Source: JBCBCP01 sp039817385
GTDB lineage: Bacteria; Pseudomonadota; Alphaproteobacteria; Rhodobacterales; Rhodobacteraceae
Assembly: GCA_039817385.1 (NCBI GenBank)
Contig: JBCBVY010000006.1
Coordinates: 248,001 to 312,000 of the forward strand
Direction of reading: 5' to 3'
Length of the DNA: 64,000 nt
The translations under genes were made by a program, and so were the position numbers. Positions 15,974 through 25,094 of the stretch are shown here, in pieces. Positions within the stretch are counted from its first letter, which is position 1; each line of letters begins with the position of its first letter. A model generated the notes under the pieces. It had not been told where the DNA came from and ran no database searches. It was given only the letters and a program-made list of their open reading frames with translations.

Positions 15974-18156
15974 TAGGGCGGTGTATTCACATATGCCTCT
16001 TTCTTTTGGCGCTGAGCGGTGCCGCATCCGCTGCGCCGATCAGCGTTCGTTCGGGAGATCATGCCGGTTTCACGCGCCTTGCCTTTGATCTGCCGGGCGC
16101 GTTGCCCTGGGTCCTTGAGGCGGAGGGGCGGCGCGTAACGCTTCGCTTTTCTGGTCACTCTGCCGGGTTTGACACCGACGCGGTATTTGACCGGATCGAC
16201 CGCACCCGGATCGCGCGCGTCGCCGAAAACGGCGATGGTCTGCTGATCGAGCTGAATTGCGACTGCGTAGCGGAGGCTTTCGATGTCTCGGCACGTATGG
16301 TTGCCTTAGACGTCCGCCCCACTGTGGCAAAGGCGGCGTCGGCCCAACTCAAGGCTCCAGCTGCCGTGCCCGCGGTGTCCGGCCCGCCCTTGCCCGTGGT
16401 CACGCAGGCGGACTCGCTGGAGCAGCCGGAACCGGTGCCGGATACGGCCGGATTGCTGGACAGTTTGCAGCAAGAGCTGACCCGCGAAGTTGCAAGCGCC
16501 ACGACACAAGGTGTGCTGGCGCCAAACGGGCTTCCGATGCCGTCGCCTGGCGAAAGCGCCGTCGAACCCACGCGCACGGATCGCAGTAAACTGCCCGAGG
16601 TTTCAGTGGTGCCCCCGCCGGCAAACAGCAGCATTCGGATCACGTCCAGCCTCGATGTTCCACTGAGAGACGCCAGCGGCGCAGATTTAACCAGCGAAAT
16701 TGGCGAGGGGTGCATTCCCGCGGCCGAAGTAGCTGTCGCAGACTGGTCCGATGGCCGGTCGATGCCTGAACAAATCTCCGATCTGCGACAATCGCTTTTC
16801 AACGAACGAGATGGCGTTGATGGGACAGTCGCAGTGACACTCGCGCGCACGTATATTCATTTTGGCTTTGGACCGGAAGCCATGCGTGTTCTCCAACTGG
16901 ACCCAGACCTGCAACGCCACAACGGCGCGCTGATCGAAATGGGAGAGATCATGGAGTATGGACATGTCCGTTCGCCGCGCCTCTTGCATAGGGGAATTGA
17001 ATGCGACGGGGCGCCCGGCCTGTGGGCCATGTTGGCAGACCCCGAGACGCGCGATGCCGCCGCGTTCGACGTTAAAGGAATTTTGCGCGAGCTAAGCGCT
17101 TTGCCTTTGCATTTGCGAGAAATACTCGCGCCGGAATTGAGCCGCCGCTTGCTCGCCTATGGTGAAATGGCCGCGGCTGAGGCTGCACTTCGCGTTGTCG
17201 AGCGTGTCCCGACCAGCGTGGGGCCGGACGCACAATTTGCGAAGGCGACGATCGACATGGCTGCGGGGGATATCGCTTCGGCACAAGCTGGGTTGGAAGC
17301 GGTGGTGGATTCCAATTCAGCGCAATCCGCAAAAGCATTGATTGCTTACGTCGATTCGCGCCTTGCTGAGGGCCAGCCAGTATCCCAGGATACGGCTCTC
17401 TTGGTTCAGGCGTATTTGAATGAATTGCGCGGCGGCCCACTGGAGCCCGAGCTTCGGCGGGCACAGGTATTGTCCCTGGCACAATCCAGTCAGTTTGATG
17501 CCGCGTTCGAGATTATGAACACGTCTGACGTTGCTTCGGACGCCTCGAAAGACCTGCGCACTACCGTTTTAAGGCGGCTGACGGAACAGGCAGATGACAT
17601 CGTATTCCTAAGCCATGTGTTTGCTGAGCTGTCGTCAATCAGCGCGCAAACGGATGCCGACACACGGCTTGAGCTTGCAACGCGCCTCGTGGCCCTCGGG
17701 TTCCCACATCAGGCGGAAATGGCATTGCGGCCTGTTGTCCCGAGGCTGAACGAACCCGACGCGCGGCGCCTGAAAGCCCGGATCGCTCTGGACCAAAGGA
17801 AGCCAGCACTTGCCTTGGCGCATTTGCTGGGCCTGAACAGCGAAGAAGACCTGCGGCTCAGTGCTAAGGCAAAGGAAATGGCCGGAGACTTGGAAGGCGC
17901 AAGTGCTCTTTTTGCCCAGCTTGACGATAAAAAGGCGGCGGATCGAACCGCATTGTTGTCGGGAAGCTGGGCATCGCGACTGGCGCAAAGCGAAGAAGCC
18001 TTTGGCGCGCTAGCAGACATTGCGGGCGCGGACATGACGCTATCGCCCGAGTTGAACGGGATGTTGGGACGAAGCCGCGCGGCGCTCTTGGAAAGCGCAC
18101 AGAGCCGCCGGACCCTCGAAGCTTTGGTCCTGGGTTCTGAAGCGCAGCAAAACTGA
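15970..18156 (+). CDS. Large periplasmic protein downstream of motA, unknown (possible MotC-like role)
   Basis: 728 residues. A signal peptide (about 1-22, ending ASAAP) is followed by a beta-rich N-terminal domain of about 90 residues with an AMIN-like look and a CDC motif, a Pro/Ser-rich linker (about 100-230), and about 480 residues of Ala/Leu-rich helical repeats resembling TPR/Sel1. The start ATG overlaps the motA stop (ATGA), so translation is coupled. I do not recognise the family. With motE two genes upstream, a MotC-like role (a periplasmic stator-associated protein with helical repeats) is a reasonable inference. The earlier in-frame ATG at 15910 lies inside motA and is rejected. 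Confidence 0.7.
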   Translation: MIGRCIHICLFLLALSGAASAAPISVRSGDHAGFTRLAFDLPGALPWVLEAEGRRVTLRFSGHSAGFDTDAVFDRIDRTRIARVAENGDGLLIELNCDCVAEAFDVSARMVALDVRPTVAKAASAQLKAPAAVPAVSGPPLPVVTQADSLEQPEPVPDTAGLLDSLQQELTREVASATTQGVLAPNGLPMPSPGESAVEPTRTDRSKLPEVSVVPPPANSSIRITSSLDVPLRDASGADLTSEIGEGCIPAAEVAVADWSDGRSMPEQISDLRQSLFNERDGVDGTVAVTLARTYIHFGFGPEAMRVLQLDPDLQRHNGALIEMGEIMEYGHVRSPRLLHRGIECDGAPGLWAMLADPETRDAAAFDVKGILRELSALPLHLREILAPELSRRLLAYGEMAAAEAALRVVERVPTSVGPDAQFAKATIDMAAGDIASAQAGLEAVVDSNSAQSAKALIAYVDSRLAEGQPVSQDTALLVQAYLNELRGGPLEPELRRAQVLSLAQSSQFDAAFEIMNTSDVASDASKDLRTTVLRRLTEQADDIVFLSHVFAELSSISAQTDADTRLELATRLVALGFPHQAEMALRPVVPRLNEPDARRLKARIALDQRKPALALAHLLGLNSEEDLRLSAKAKEMAGDLEGASALFAQLDDKKAADRTALLSGSWASRLAQSEEAFGALADIAGADMTLSPELNGMLGRSRAALLESAQSRRTLEALVLGSEAQQN

Positions 18157-18225
18157 TCTGCACTTACCCTTTGTAAACCACATTCGCTCTAGTTTGAGCC
18201 AAATGGTCAAAGGGGCATCAGGCTT

Positions 18226-18306
18226 GTGGAGACTACAGAACAAACGCCTGCGGAAACTTTCGCTATTGGACGCGCAGTCGATCCCCTGTTGATCGGAGGC
18301 CGCTGA
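18226..18306 (+). CDS. Possible 26-residue leader ORF coupled to flhA
   Basis: GTG start at 18226, AAAGGGG ten bases upstream (18209-18215), 26 codons ending FAIGRAVDPLLIGGR, and a TGA that overlaps the flhA ATG (TGATG). The GGAGG just before the end serves flhA. The overlap pattern is the same as between real genes in this locus. It may be a genuine small protein, a coupling leader, or chance; I do not recognise the peptide. Confidence 0.35.
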   Translation: METTEQTPAETFAIGRAVDPLLIGGR

Positions 18307-20387
18307 TGCGACTTTCGGCAACGGCACTTTTCAATCCGACGGTCTTGCTCGCGATCGCCCTGATGGCGGTGATCGTGATGATGATCCTCCCGATGCCCGC
18401 CTGGGTACTCGACCTGGGGCTCGCCACATCCTTTGCGCTGGCCATTCTTATTTTTACGATCACGCTCTTTATCGAACGCCCTCTCGATTTTTCGTCGTTC
18501 CCAACGATTCTGCTGGCTAGCCTGATGCTGCGGCTATCGCTCAACGTATCCTCGACAAAACTCATCATTGGCGAGGGACACACCGGCACAAGTGCAGCAG
18601 GCGGTGTAATCGAAGGCTTTGCCCAATTCGTGATGGGAGGCAGCGTTTTCCTCGGACTGGTGGTATTCTGCGTCCTTCTGATCGTCAATTTCATGGTGAT
18701 CACCAAGGGCGCCGCGCGCATGGCGGAAGTTGGCGCGCGGTTTGCGCTCGACGGGATGCCGGGAAAGCAGCTGGCCATCGACAGCGACATGAGCGCGGGC
18801 GCGATTACGCATGAGCAGGCCCGCGAGCGGCGCGAAAGAGAGCAACAGGAAACCACGTTCTTCGGCTCGCTCGACGGGGCATCAAAATTCGTCAAAGGCG
18901 ATGCGGTGGCCGGGCTTCTTATCACGCTGCTCAACCTGGTGGCGGGATTGATTATGGGCGTCGTTGTGCACGGGATGCCTGTGGCCAGCGCCTTTGAAAC
19001 CTATGCCATCCTAACGGTTGGCGATGGTCTCGTGTCTCAAATCCCGGCCGTCATCATCTCGATCGCCTCGGCCCTTTTGTTGGCACGGGGCGGCGCGCAG
19101 GGTGCAACAGACCTTGCCGTGTTCGCACAACTTAGCAAACACCCAGCGGCCATTGCGACTGTCGCGGGCCTCATGTGCACGTTCGCCCTGTTCCCGGGTC
19201 TGCCGTTCTTGCCATTTATGCTGGGCGGTATTGGGCTGGGCACTTTGGGGTTTTTCATGTGGCGCCAAAAGAAGGCGGAGGCTGAAACAGCGCAAAAAGG
19301 CGCAGCGACGCCCCCGGCCCCAGCAGAAAAATCCCTTGGCGACGTTTTGGAGATCGACGACATCCACGTTGAGTTCGCGCCCGATCTTGTAAACATGGTG
19401 CTGGACCCGGGCACAGGGCTCGACGCGCGGATTGCGAACATGCGGACCCATGTTGCCTCCAGCTTCGGATTGATTTTGCCTGAAATCCGGCTGACCGACA
19501 ATCCGGGGCTTGCTACGGGGACCTACGTGATCCGCGTGCAAGGGGTAGAACAAGCGCGCGCCACGCTGCACCCTGACCATGTGCTCGCGCTGGCCTCTGA
19601 CGCGGTCGATGCACTACCGCCGGGTGAAGACACGGTAGAGCCGGTCTATGGCGCGCCGGCACGATGGATTGGTGCAAAAGATCAGGAAAAAGCGGCACTG
19701 ATCGGCGCGACGATGGTCATGCCAACCGAAGTGCTCGCCACCCATCTGCTGGAAATCATCAAGCGTAACTTCAGCCGCCTTCTTACGCTAAAATCCTTGC
19801 GCCGCCTCTTGGCCGAGATGGTCAACATCTCCGATCCCGCGCGCTCCGAAGCCAACCGGAAGCTGATCGACGAACTGATCCCGGAGAAGGTGCCGGTTGA
19901 TGTGCTGCATGCGGTTCTTCGGCTGCTGCTGGACGAGCAAGTGTCCATTCGAAACCTGCCGCTGATCCTCGAAGCAACCGCAGAGGCGCGCGGTCAGAAC
20001 GCGGCCCCGGAGGCGATCTGTGAACATGTACGCCAAAGGCTCGGCTTTCAGCTGGTCGCGGAAGTGCGGCGCGCAGACGGGACCGTGCCACTGCTTCAAC
20101 TCGCGCCAGAGTGGGAAGACAACTTCGCCGCCTATCAGGTGGATGGTGATCGGGGCCTTGATGTCGCCCTGCCACCGGACCTTTTCAATCAGCTTGCGGA
20201 CAATGTGGCGGAAAAGTTGCGCGATGCCAGCGCAAATGGCACCCATGTCGCGCTTGTCACGAATGCGCGGCGGCGGCGCTTTGTTCGAACGGTCCTGCGC
20301 GCGCGGGGTATATCCAACCCGGTGCTCAGCTTTGAGGAAGTCGGAGTGGACGCGCGCCCGTCGCTGGTCGGGGTCGTCGCGGCATGA
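18306..20387 (+). CDS. flhA: Flagellar export protein FlhA
   Basis: Export-gate protein with eight membrane helices (about 1-320) and a large cytoplasmic domain that docks chaperones. The 693 residues match the family. FHIPEP signatures are visible: SSFPTILLASLMLRLSLNVS, VKGDAVAGLLITLLNLVAG and GDGLVSQIPAVIISIASALL. GGAGG precedes the ATG. It starts flhA-fliR-flhB-fliJ-like, and its stop overlaps fliR (ATGA). Confidence 0.97.
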   Translation: MRLSATALFNPTVLLAIALMAVIVMMILPMPAWVLDLGLATSFALAILIFTITLFIERPLDFSSFPTILLASLMLRLSLNVSSTKLIIGEGHTGTSAAGGVIEGFAQFVMGGSVFLGLVVFCVLLIVNFMVITKGAARMAEVGARFALDGMPGKQLAIDSDMSAGAITHEQARERREREQQETTFFGSLDGASKFVKGDAVAGLLITLLNLVAGLIMGVVVHGMPVASAFETYAILTVGDGLVSQIPAVIISIASALLLARGGAQGATDLAVFAQLSKHPAAIATVAGLMCTFALFPGLPFLPFMLGGIGLGTLGFFMWRQKKAEAETAQKGAATPPAPAEKSLGDVLEIDDIHVEFAPDLVNMVLDPGTGLDARIANMRTHVASSFGLILPEIRLTDNPGLATGTYVIRVQGVEQARATLHPDHVLALASDAVDALPPGEDTVEPVYGAPARWIGAKDQEKAALIGATMVMPTEVLATHLLEIIKRNFSRLLTLKSLRRLLAEMVNISDPARSEANRKLIDELIPEKVPVDVLHAVLRLLLDEQVSIRNLPLILEATAEARGQNAAPEAICEHVRQRLGFQLVAEVRRADGTVPLLQLAPEWEDNFAAYQVDGDRGLDVALPPDLFNQLADNVAEKLRDASANGTHVALVTNARRRRFVRTVLRARGISNPVLSFEEVGVDARPSLVGVVAA

Positions 20388-21148
20388 TGGCCTTTGCGCC
20401 TGAACTTCTGGCGTTCCTCACGTCGCAGCTTTGGGAAGGGTTCGTGGTGTTCATCCGGGTCGGCGCCTTGGTGGCCTTGTTGCCCGCCTTTGGTGAACGC
20501 AGCCTTCCGGCCCGCGTGAAACTCGTTGTGGCCGGCGCCTTCACGCTCATCATTGCGCCCGCTGTTGAGATCGACGCGTCCGAGATTTCATTGCCCGCGG
20601 CCGTTCTGAGCGAAACCATCGTCGGCGTCGCACTTGGGCTTGGTGTGCGCCTGTTTATCATGGCGTTGCAGACGGCCGGCGCGATCGCTGCGCAATCGAC
20701 CTCGCTGTCGCAGATCCTGGGCGGTGCCGCTGTGGAGCCACTGGCCGCCATCGGATACGTCTTGATGATCGGGGCAATAGCCCTCGCCGTGATGGCCAAT
20801 TTGCATGTCAAGGCAGCGGCGCTGATCATCTTTTCATACGAGGTGCTGCCTGCGGGCGTCTTTGTGAACGGCGCCGATCTGTCAGCTTGGGGTGTTGACC
20901 AGATCCGGCGCGCCTTCTCGCTCGCCTTTACGCTCGCCGCGCCTTTTGTGCTGATTTCGGTGCTGTATAATCTTTGCCTTGGCGCCATCAACAAGGCCAT
21001 GCCGCAGCTCATGGTTGCCTTTGTGGGCGCGCCGGTGATCACGGCAGGCGGTTTGCTGGTCTTATGTCTGGCCAGTCCGATAATCCTGACAGTGTGGATG
21101 CAGGCGCTCGATGCGTTTCTTGCCGCGCCGTTTGAGGCCGTGCCATGA
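20384..21148 (+). CDS. fliR: Flagellar export gate protein FliR
   Basis: Inner-membrane export-gate subunit. It has 254 residues with about six hydrophobic helices. Family features are FIRVGALVALLPAFGERSLP near residue 22 and QTAGAIAAQSTSLSQILGGA near 97. It overlaps flhA and flhB by 4 bp on each side, in the usual flhA/fliR/flhB order. ATGATG at the start allows one residue of uncertainty. Confidence 0.95.
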   Translation: MMAFAPELLAFLTSQLWEGFVVFIRVGALVALLPAFGERSLPARVKLVVAGAFTLIIAPAVEIDASEISLPAAVLSETIVGVALGLGVRLFIMALQTAGAIAAQSTSLSQILGGAAVEPLAAIGYVLMIGAIALAVMANLHVKAAALIIFSYEVLPAGVFVNGADLSAWGVDQIRRAFSLAFTLAAPFVLISVLYNLCLGAINKAMPQLMVAFVGAPVITAGGLLVLCLASPIILTVWMQALDAFLAAPFEAVP

Positions 21149-22233
21149 GCGGGCAATCGGACGAAGCCGACAAATCATTCGAACCAACGGCCCAGAAGCT
21201 TGAAAAGGCGCGAAAAAAGGGTGAGTTCCCGAAATCGACTGATCTGCACACGGCGGCAGCTTATGCAGGGTTAACACTGGCGCTTCTTGCCTTCGGAGAA
21301 GACGCGGTGCGCGGCTTCGGCACAGTGATGATGGTCCTGCTGGACCAGGCGGCTTCGCTCGCACCGCTCATGGTGGACGATTCCGGAACCGCAGCGATGG
21401 GCAGCGTTCTGCTGGATACGGCGCGCACGCTGGCGCCTTTGTTTTTCATTCCGGCCCTGGCGGTTCTCACTTCTGTTCTGGCACAGCGCGCTTTTGTTGT
21501 GACCCCATCGAAATTGCAGCCCAAACTCAACCGGGTGAACCCGCTCTCGAATGCCAAGAACAAGTTCGGGCGCGCGGGACTGTTCGAATTCTTCAAAAGC
21601 TTTCTGAAGCTTGTGATCTACAGCGCGATCCTGGCTTTTTTTCTGTCTTGGCGCATGGCGGACATCATGTCCGCCGTGACAGGTAATCCGATGCTCGCCT
21701 TGCAACTTATGGCCGAACTTCTGATTGCTTTTCTCGCCATCGTAATCCTCGTTGCGGCAGCCATCGGCGCGCTGGACGCGATGTTTCAGCATCAAGAGCA
21801 CCTGCGCAAGAACCGCATGTCCCGCAAAGAAGTTCAGGACGAGCACAAAGAGGCGGAGGGCGATCCGCATCTGAAGCAAGAGCGGCGGCAACGGGCGCAG
21901 GCCATTGCGATGACGCAGATGATGGCCGATGTTCCGGGCGCGGATGTGGTCGTGGTGAACCCAACGCATTACGCGGTTGCGTTGCGGTGGGATCGCTCGC
22001 CGGGCAGCGCGCCCGCTTGCGTGGCCAAGGGCGTGGACGAGGTTGCCCTGCGGATCCGGGAAGTTGCGGCGGAGCACGGCGTGCCGATCCACAGCGACCC
22101 ACCCACCGCGCGGGCGCTTCACGCCACGACAGAGATCGGCGATGAGATCACGCCCGATCAATACCAGGCTGTCGCCGCCGCCATCCGCTTTGCCGAAGCT
22201 ATGCGCAAAAAAGCCAGAGACAGGTTCGTGTAA
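21145..22233 (+). CDS. flhB: Flagellar export switch protein FlhB
   Basis: Substrate-specificity switch of the export apparatus. It has 362 residues: N-terminal SFEPTAQKLEKARKKGEFPK, four membrane helices, then a cytoplasmic domain with the autocleavage motif NPTH at about 272-275. Cleavage between N and P changes secretion from rod/hook to filament proteins in the family. The C-terminus is shorter than in enterobacteria. It overlaps fliR by 4 bp and touches the FliJ-like gene. Confidence 0.96.
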   Translation: MSGQSDEADKSFEPTAQKLEKARKKGEFPKSTDLHTAAAYAGLTLALLAFGEDAVRGFGTVMMVLLDQAASLAPLMVDDSGTAAMGSVLLDTARTLAPLFFIPALAVLTSVLAQRAFVVTPSKLQPKLNRVNPLSNAKNKFGRAGLFEFFKSFLKLVIYSAILAFFLSWRMADIMSAVTGNPMLALQLMAELLIAFLAIVILVAAAIGALDAMFQHQEHLRKNRMSRKEVQDEHKEAEGDPHLKQERRQRAQAIAMTQMMADVPGADVVVVNPTHYAVALRWDRSPGSAPACVAKGVDEVALRIREVAAEHGVPIHSDPPTARALHATTEIGDEITPDQYQAVAAAIRFAEAMRKKARDRFV

Positions 22234-22652
22234 TGGGAAACTGGGACGAACTCGTGCGCGTGACGCAAGTTCAGTACGCGAAAACGCAGCAGGGTTTGGC
22301 GCCCATTCTGGCCAAGGAGGCGCAGCTTCGATCGGAACTGGCGCGGCTGGATGCGCATGATCAGGCCGCGCGGCACGAGACACGTGATCTTAGCAGCGTG
22401 CGGGCCATCGGCGCGGACGTTGTGTGGAACAGTTGGCTAACCCGGAAGCGCAGGATGCTAACGACCGAGCTCGCGCAGGTTCTTGCGCACAAGGAAATGC
22501 GGTTGGGCCAGGTGCGCCGCGACCAAGCGCGCCAAGATGTGGCACAGCAAATGGCGAGGGATGACGCAAGCAGGACGCGCGCAAGGCAGCACAAACGCAG
22601 CCTGGACGAAGCAGTGTCCCTACATGTCCTACGAAAGATGTTAGATCAGTAA
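22233..22652 (+). CDS. FliJ-like coiled-coil protein
   Basis: 139 residues, almost all helical and rich in Arg/Gln/Ala (QRAxxExxL-type heptads), without a signal peptide. Size, position after flhB and coiled-coil nature fit FliJ, the central stalk of the FliI ATPase, but no decisive motif is visible. Its ATG shares a base with the flhB stop. Its 3' end overlaps the convergent second fliL gene by 7 bp. Confidence 0.5.
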   Translation: MGNWDELVRVTQVQYAKTQQGLAPILAKEAQLRSELARLDAHDQAARHETRDLSSVRAIGADVVWNSWLTRKRRMLTTELAQVLAHKEMRLGQVRRDQARQDVAQQMARDDASRTRARQHKRSLDEAVSLHVLRKMLDQ

Positions 22653-23131
22653 TCCTGCCGCGCAATGTCGAGGATCAGGACGTCGGTGACGACGTCCCCA
22701 ACGTCCCGCTGAGCAATCTCGCGCAGGTTGCGGCGCAGGATTTCCATGTTTGTCGCGTTTGTGAAGGGGCCATCAAAGCCGCCGACATTCGCGTGATCGA
22801 ACAGCACCTGCAAGAACGAGTCCCGTAGCTTGGGTTCCCGTTCGTAAACGGCGGCTTTCCCGCCTTGCGGAACCTCCAGGCTGAGCGTCAGGAGCACCAA
22901 CGCCGTGACTGCGTCCCGACCAACGATCGGGACAACAAACTGGTTGCTCATCTTTACGTACTCGCGGGTATCTGGGCCCGGCTCTTCGGCCTTAGGCTCA
23001 GCGTCTGCCGCGTCGACCGCGGCGGCCTCCGGGTCAAGCGGTTCGGGCGCGGGCCGCAGCATGAGGCCAGCACCAACCCCGGCACCACTGCCAATAAGGA
23101 GCAAAACAAGCGGGAGGATCTTGCGCAGCAT
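22646..23131 (-). CDS. Second FliL-family protein
   Basis: 161 residues: membrane helix near 5-25 (ILPLVLLLIGSGAGVGAGLM), an acidic Pro/Ala linker, then a periplasmic FliL-type domain (VKMSNQFVVPIVGRDAVTAL, then LVLLTLSLEVP; C-terminal VTDVLILDIARQ). It differs from the canonical FliL at 13555 by having VP-IVG instead of VDQIV. Last gene of the flgB...flgH operon, 9 bp after flgH. It is probably a paralogue with a separate role near the L/P rings or stator; that role is inferred. Confidence 0.75.
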   Translation of the reverse strand: MLRKILPLVLLLIGSGAGVGAGLMLRPAPEPLDPEAAAVDAADAEPKAEEPGPDTREYVKMSNQFVVPIVGRDAVTALVLLTLSLEVPQGGKAAVYEREPKLRDSFLQVLFDHANVGGFDGPFTNATNMEILRRNLREIAQRDVGDVVTDVLILDIARQDY

Positions 23132-23140
23132 CTGATGTTC

Positions 23141-23872
23141 CTAGAATGGCAGGATAAGGTCGAGCACCTGCTGACCGTAACGCGGTTGCTGCACATCCGT
23201 GATTTGTCCGCGGCCGCCATAAGACACACGTGCGGACGCAATCTTGTCATAGGTGATTTCGTTCTGACGCGAGATGTCTTCGGGTCGCACAAAACCAGAC
23301 ACCAGAAGCTCGCGCAGCTCGAAATTGACCCGCAGCTCCTGCGCGCCCGAAATAGACAGAACCCCATTTGGCAGCACATCTACCACTGTCGCCGCAACGC
23401 GAAGGGTCAGCTTTTCCTTTCGTTTTACCGAGCCGTCCCCGGTGCTGGAACTTTGAGAGTTGATCGAAACTAACTCGGACGCGGACGCCCCATCGGGGAG
23501 TCGTCGGTCAATACGTTGGGGTATGCCTGCCAATTGAGGCACGCCAAGCGACTCGCCACTGCTGCGGGACCGGCCTGTGCTGTTCGAAATCTCCGCACGT
23601 TCGTCGATTTCGATCACAACCGTAAGAATATCCCCGCGGGTGATGGCCCGCCTGTCGCCGAGAAGTGATTGGCGAGAGCCGCTCCAGAGGGACGCTTCAC
23701 GCACCGGCATCTCACGCTCTAGTGTCATGGGAAGGCCGGGCGTCAGCATCGCGCGGTGCTCGGGCGTTTCGGTTGGCGCGGTGAAGGAGGGCGGTTTACC
23801 CAGGTGATCCGTGCGGCCGCAAGCAGACAGAAGCACAAGGGACGCGGCGAGCGTAGCGCGGGAAAGGTTCAT
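23141..23872 (-). CDS. flgH: Flagellar L-ring lipoprotein FlgH
   Basis: Forms the outer-membrane L ring. It has 243 residues with a lipoprotein signal (LLSAC, Cys near 18). Family features include SLWSGSRQSLLGDRRAITRG, DILTVVIEIDERAEISNSTG and, in the C-terminal half, RPEDISRQNEITYDKIASAR. It sits between flgA and the second fliL in the reverse operon. The signal peptide and length match the family. Confidence 0.95.
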   Translation of the reverse strand: MNLSRATLAASLVLLSACGRTDHLGKPPSFTAPTETPEHRAMLTPGLPMTLEREMPVREASLWSGSRQSLLGDRRAITRGDILTVVIEIDERAEISNSTGRSRSSGESLGVPQLAGIPQRIDRRLPDGASASELVSINSQSSSTGDGSVKRKEKLTLRVAATVVDVLPNGVLSISGAQELRVNFELRELLVSGFVRPEDISRQNEITYDKIASARVSYGGRGQITDVQQPRYGQQVLDLILPF

Positions 23873-23881
23873 GTTGTTCCT

Positions 23882-24301
23882 TTACTGGACGACCCTGACG
23901 GAGCCGTCCTCTTCGACATAGCCAAACAAGGTGGCCTTTGAGCTGAGGTTCATGATGCGGATGCGGTCACCAACGCCGCCCCGCTCGAGCGAGCGGCCTT
24001 CGGTGCTGATCACTAGCCCGCCGCCGCGGTAGCGCAGCAGCACGATCTGGTTCCGGTTTACCAATGCGGGCGGTCCGATATCCGACAGGCGAATAGGCCG
24101 ACCGGGGTAGAGCGCCACCCGCGCCTCCTGGCCGACAACATCGGCCACATGGTCGAAAGCGTCTGCCCTCTGCCCTGGAATGGTGCCCAGGTCGGCCAAT
24201 GTGAGGATGGCTTCCGGCCGGACCGTGCGCGTGGTCACGACGATGTCGGCCAGCAAGGGCGCAGGCGCCAGAAAGGCAAGGAGCGCAGCAAGACGGATCA
24301 T
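23882..24301 (-). CDS. flgA: P-ring assembly chaperone FlgA
   Basis: Periplasmic chaperone for FlgI. It has 139 residues with a signal peptide (about 1-18, ending PLLADI) and the SAF-like domain: GQEARVALYPGRPIRLSDIG, NRNQIVLLRYRGGGL and GDRIRIMNLSSKATLFGYV. This is the short one-domain form common in Rhodobacteraceae. Its start overlaps the flgG stop by 4 bp. Confidence 0.92.
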   Translation of the reverse strand: MIRLAALLAFLAPAPLLADIVVTTRTVRPEAILTLADLGTIPGQRADAFDHVADVVGQEARVALYPGRPIRLSDIGPPALVNRNQIVLLRYRGGGLVISTEGRSLERGGVGDRIRIMNLSSKATLFGYVEEDGSVRVVQ

Positions 24302-25083
24302 CGGATTTGCGTCGTTGCGCCCATCATCTGATCGGCGGCGCTGATGACCTTCGCGTTCATCTCGTACCCGCGCTGCGCCTCAATGAGTTCTGTGACTTCC
24401 CTAACCGCATCGACCGAGCTGGATTCGAGATAGCCTTGCCGCAGCGTGCCGAGCCCATCAACGCCCGGGGTCGCAACCAGCGACGGGCCAGACGCTTCGG
24501 TCTCGACAAAGAGGTTTGAGCCGATGGCTTCAAGCCCCTTGGGGTTCGTAAACCCGGCAAGGGTGAATTGACCCAGCAACTGCGCTTCGACGGTTGCGTC
24601 AAAATAGCCATACACCTCCCCATCAGCGTTGATGGAGATACTGCGGACATCGGCGGGGATGACGATTTCTGGCGCCACCGGGAAGCCATCCGAGGTAACG
24701 ATCAGCCCCTCGCCCGTCCGCTTGAGGCCGCCATCGCGGGTGTAGGCCGTTTGGCCCGAGGGCAGCGTGACCTCTAGAAAGCCTTGCCCGTCGATAGCCA
24801 CATCCAAATCCCCGCGTGTCGCCGAAAGCGATCCCTGTTGCAGGTGAACGGAGACAGCAGCGGGACGCACCCCGAGGCCAAGTTGCACCCCGGTGGGCAG
24901 CACAGTTCCGTCCGTCGCGTTGACGGAACCGGGCCGCGCAAGCTGCTGGTAATGCAGGTCTGCAAATTCGGCACGGCGGGCGTTGTACCCTGTCGTGCTC
25001 ATGTTCGCGAGGTTGTTTGAAATCGTTTCCACCCGCATCTGCTGGGCGGTCATGCCGGTTGCGGCGATTTGTAGGGCGCGCAT
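24298..25083 (-). CDS. flgG: Distal rod protein FlgG
   Basis: Forms the distal rod. The 261 residues match the family. The N-terminus MRALQIAATGMTAQQMRVET, followed by ISNNLANMSTTGYNARRAEF, and the C-terminal helix EVTELIEAQRGYEMNAKVIS are diagnostic. It lies between flgF and flgA in the usual order. An 11-bp gap separates it from flgF. Confidence 0.97.
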   Translation of the reverse strand: MRALQIAATGMTAQQMRVETISNNLANMSTTGYNARRAEFADLHYQQLARPGSVNATDGTVLPTGVQLGLGVRPAAVSVHLQQGSLSATRGDLDVAIDGQGFLEVTLPSGQTAYTRDGGLKRTGEGLIVTSDGFPVAPEIVIPADVRSISINADGEVYGYFDATVEAQLLGQFTLAGFTNPKGLEAIGSNLFVETEASGPSLVATPGVDGLGTLRQGYLESSSVDAVREVTELIEAQRGYEMNAKVISAADQMMGATTQIR

Positions 25084-25094
25084 GTGCTCTTCCT

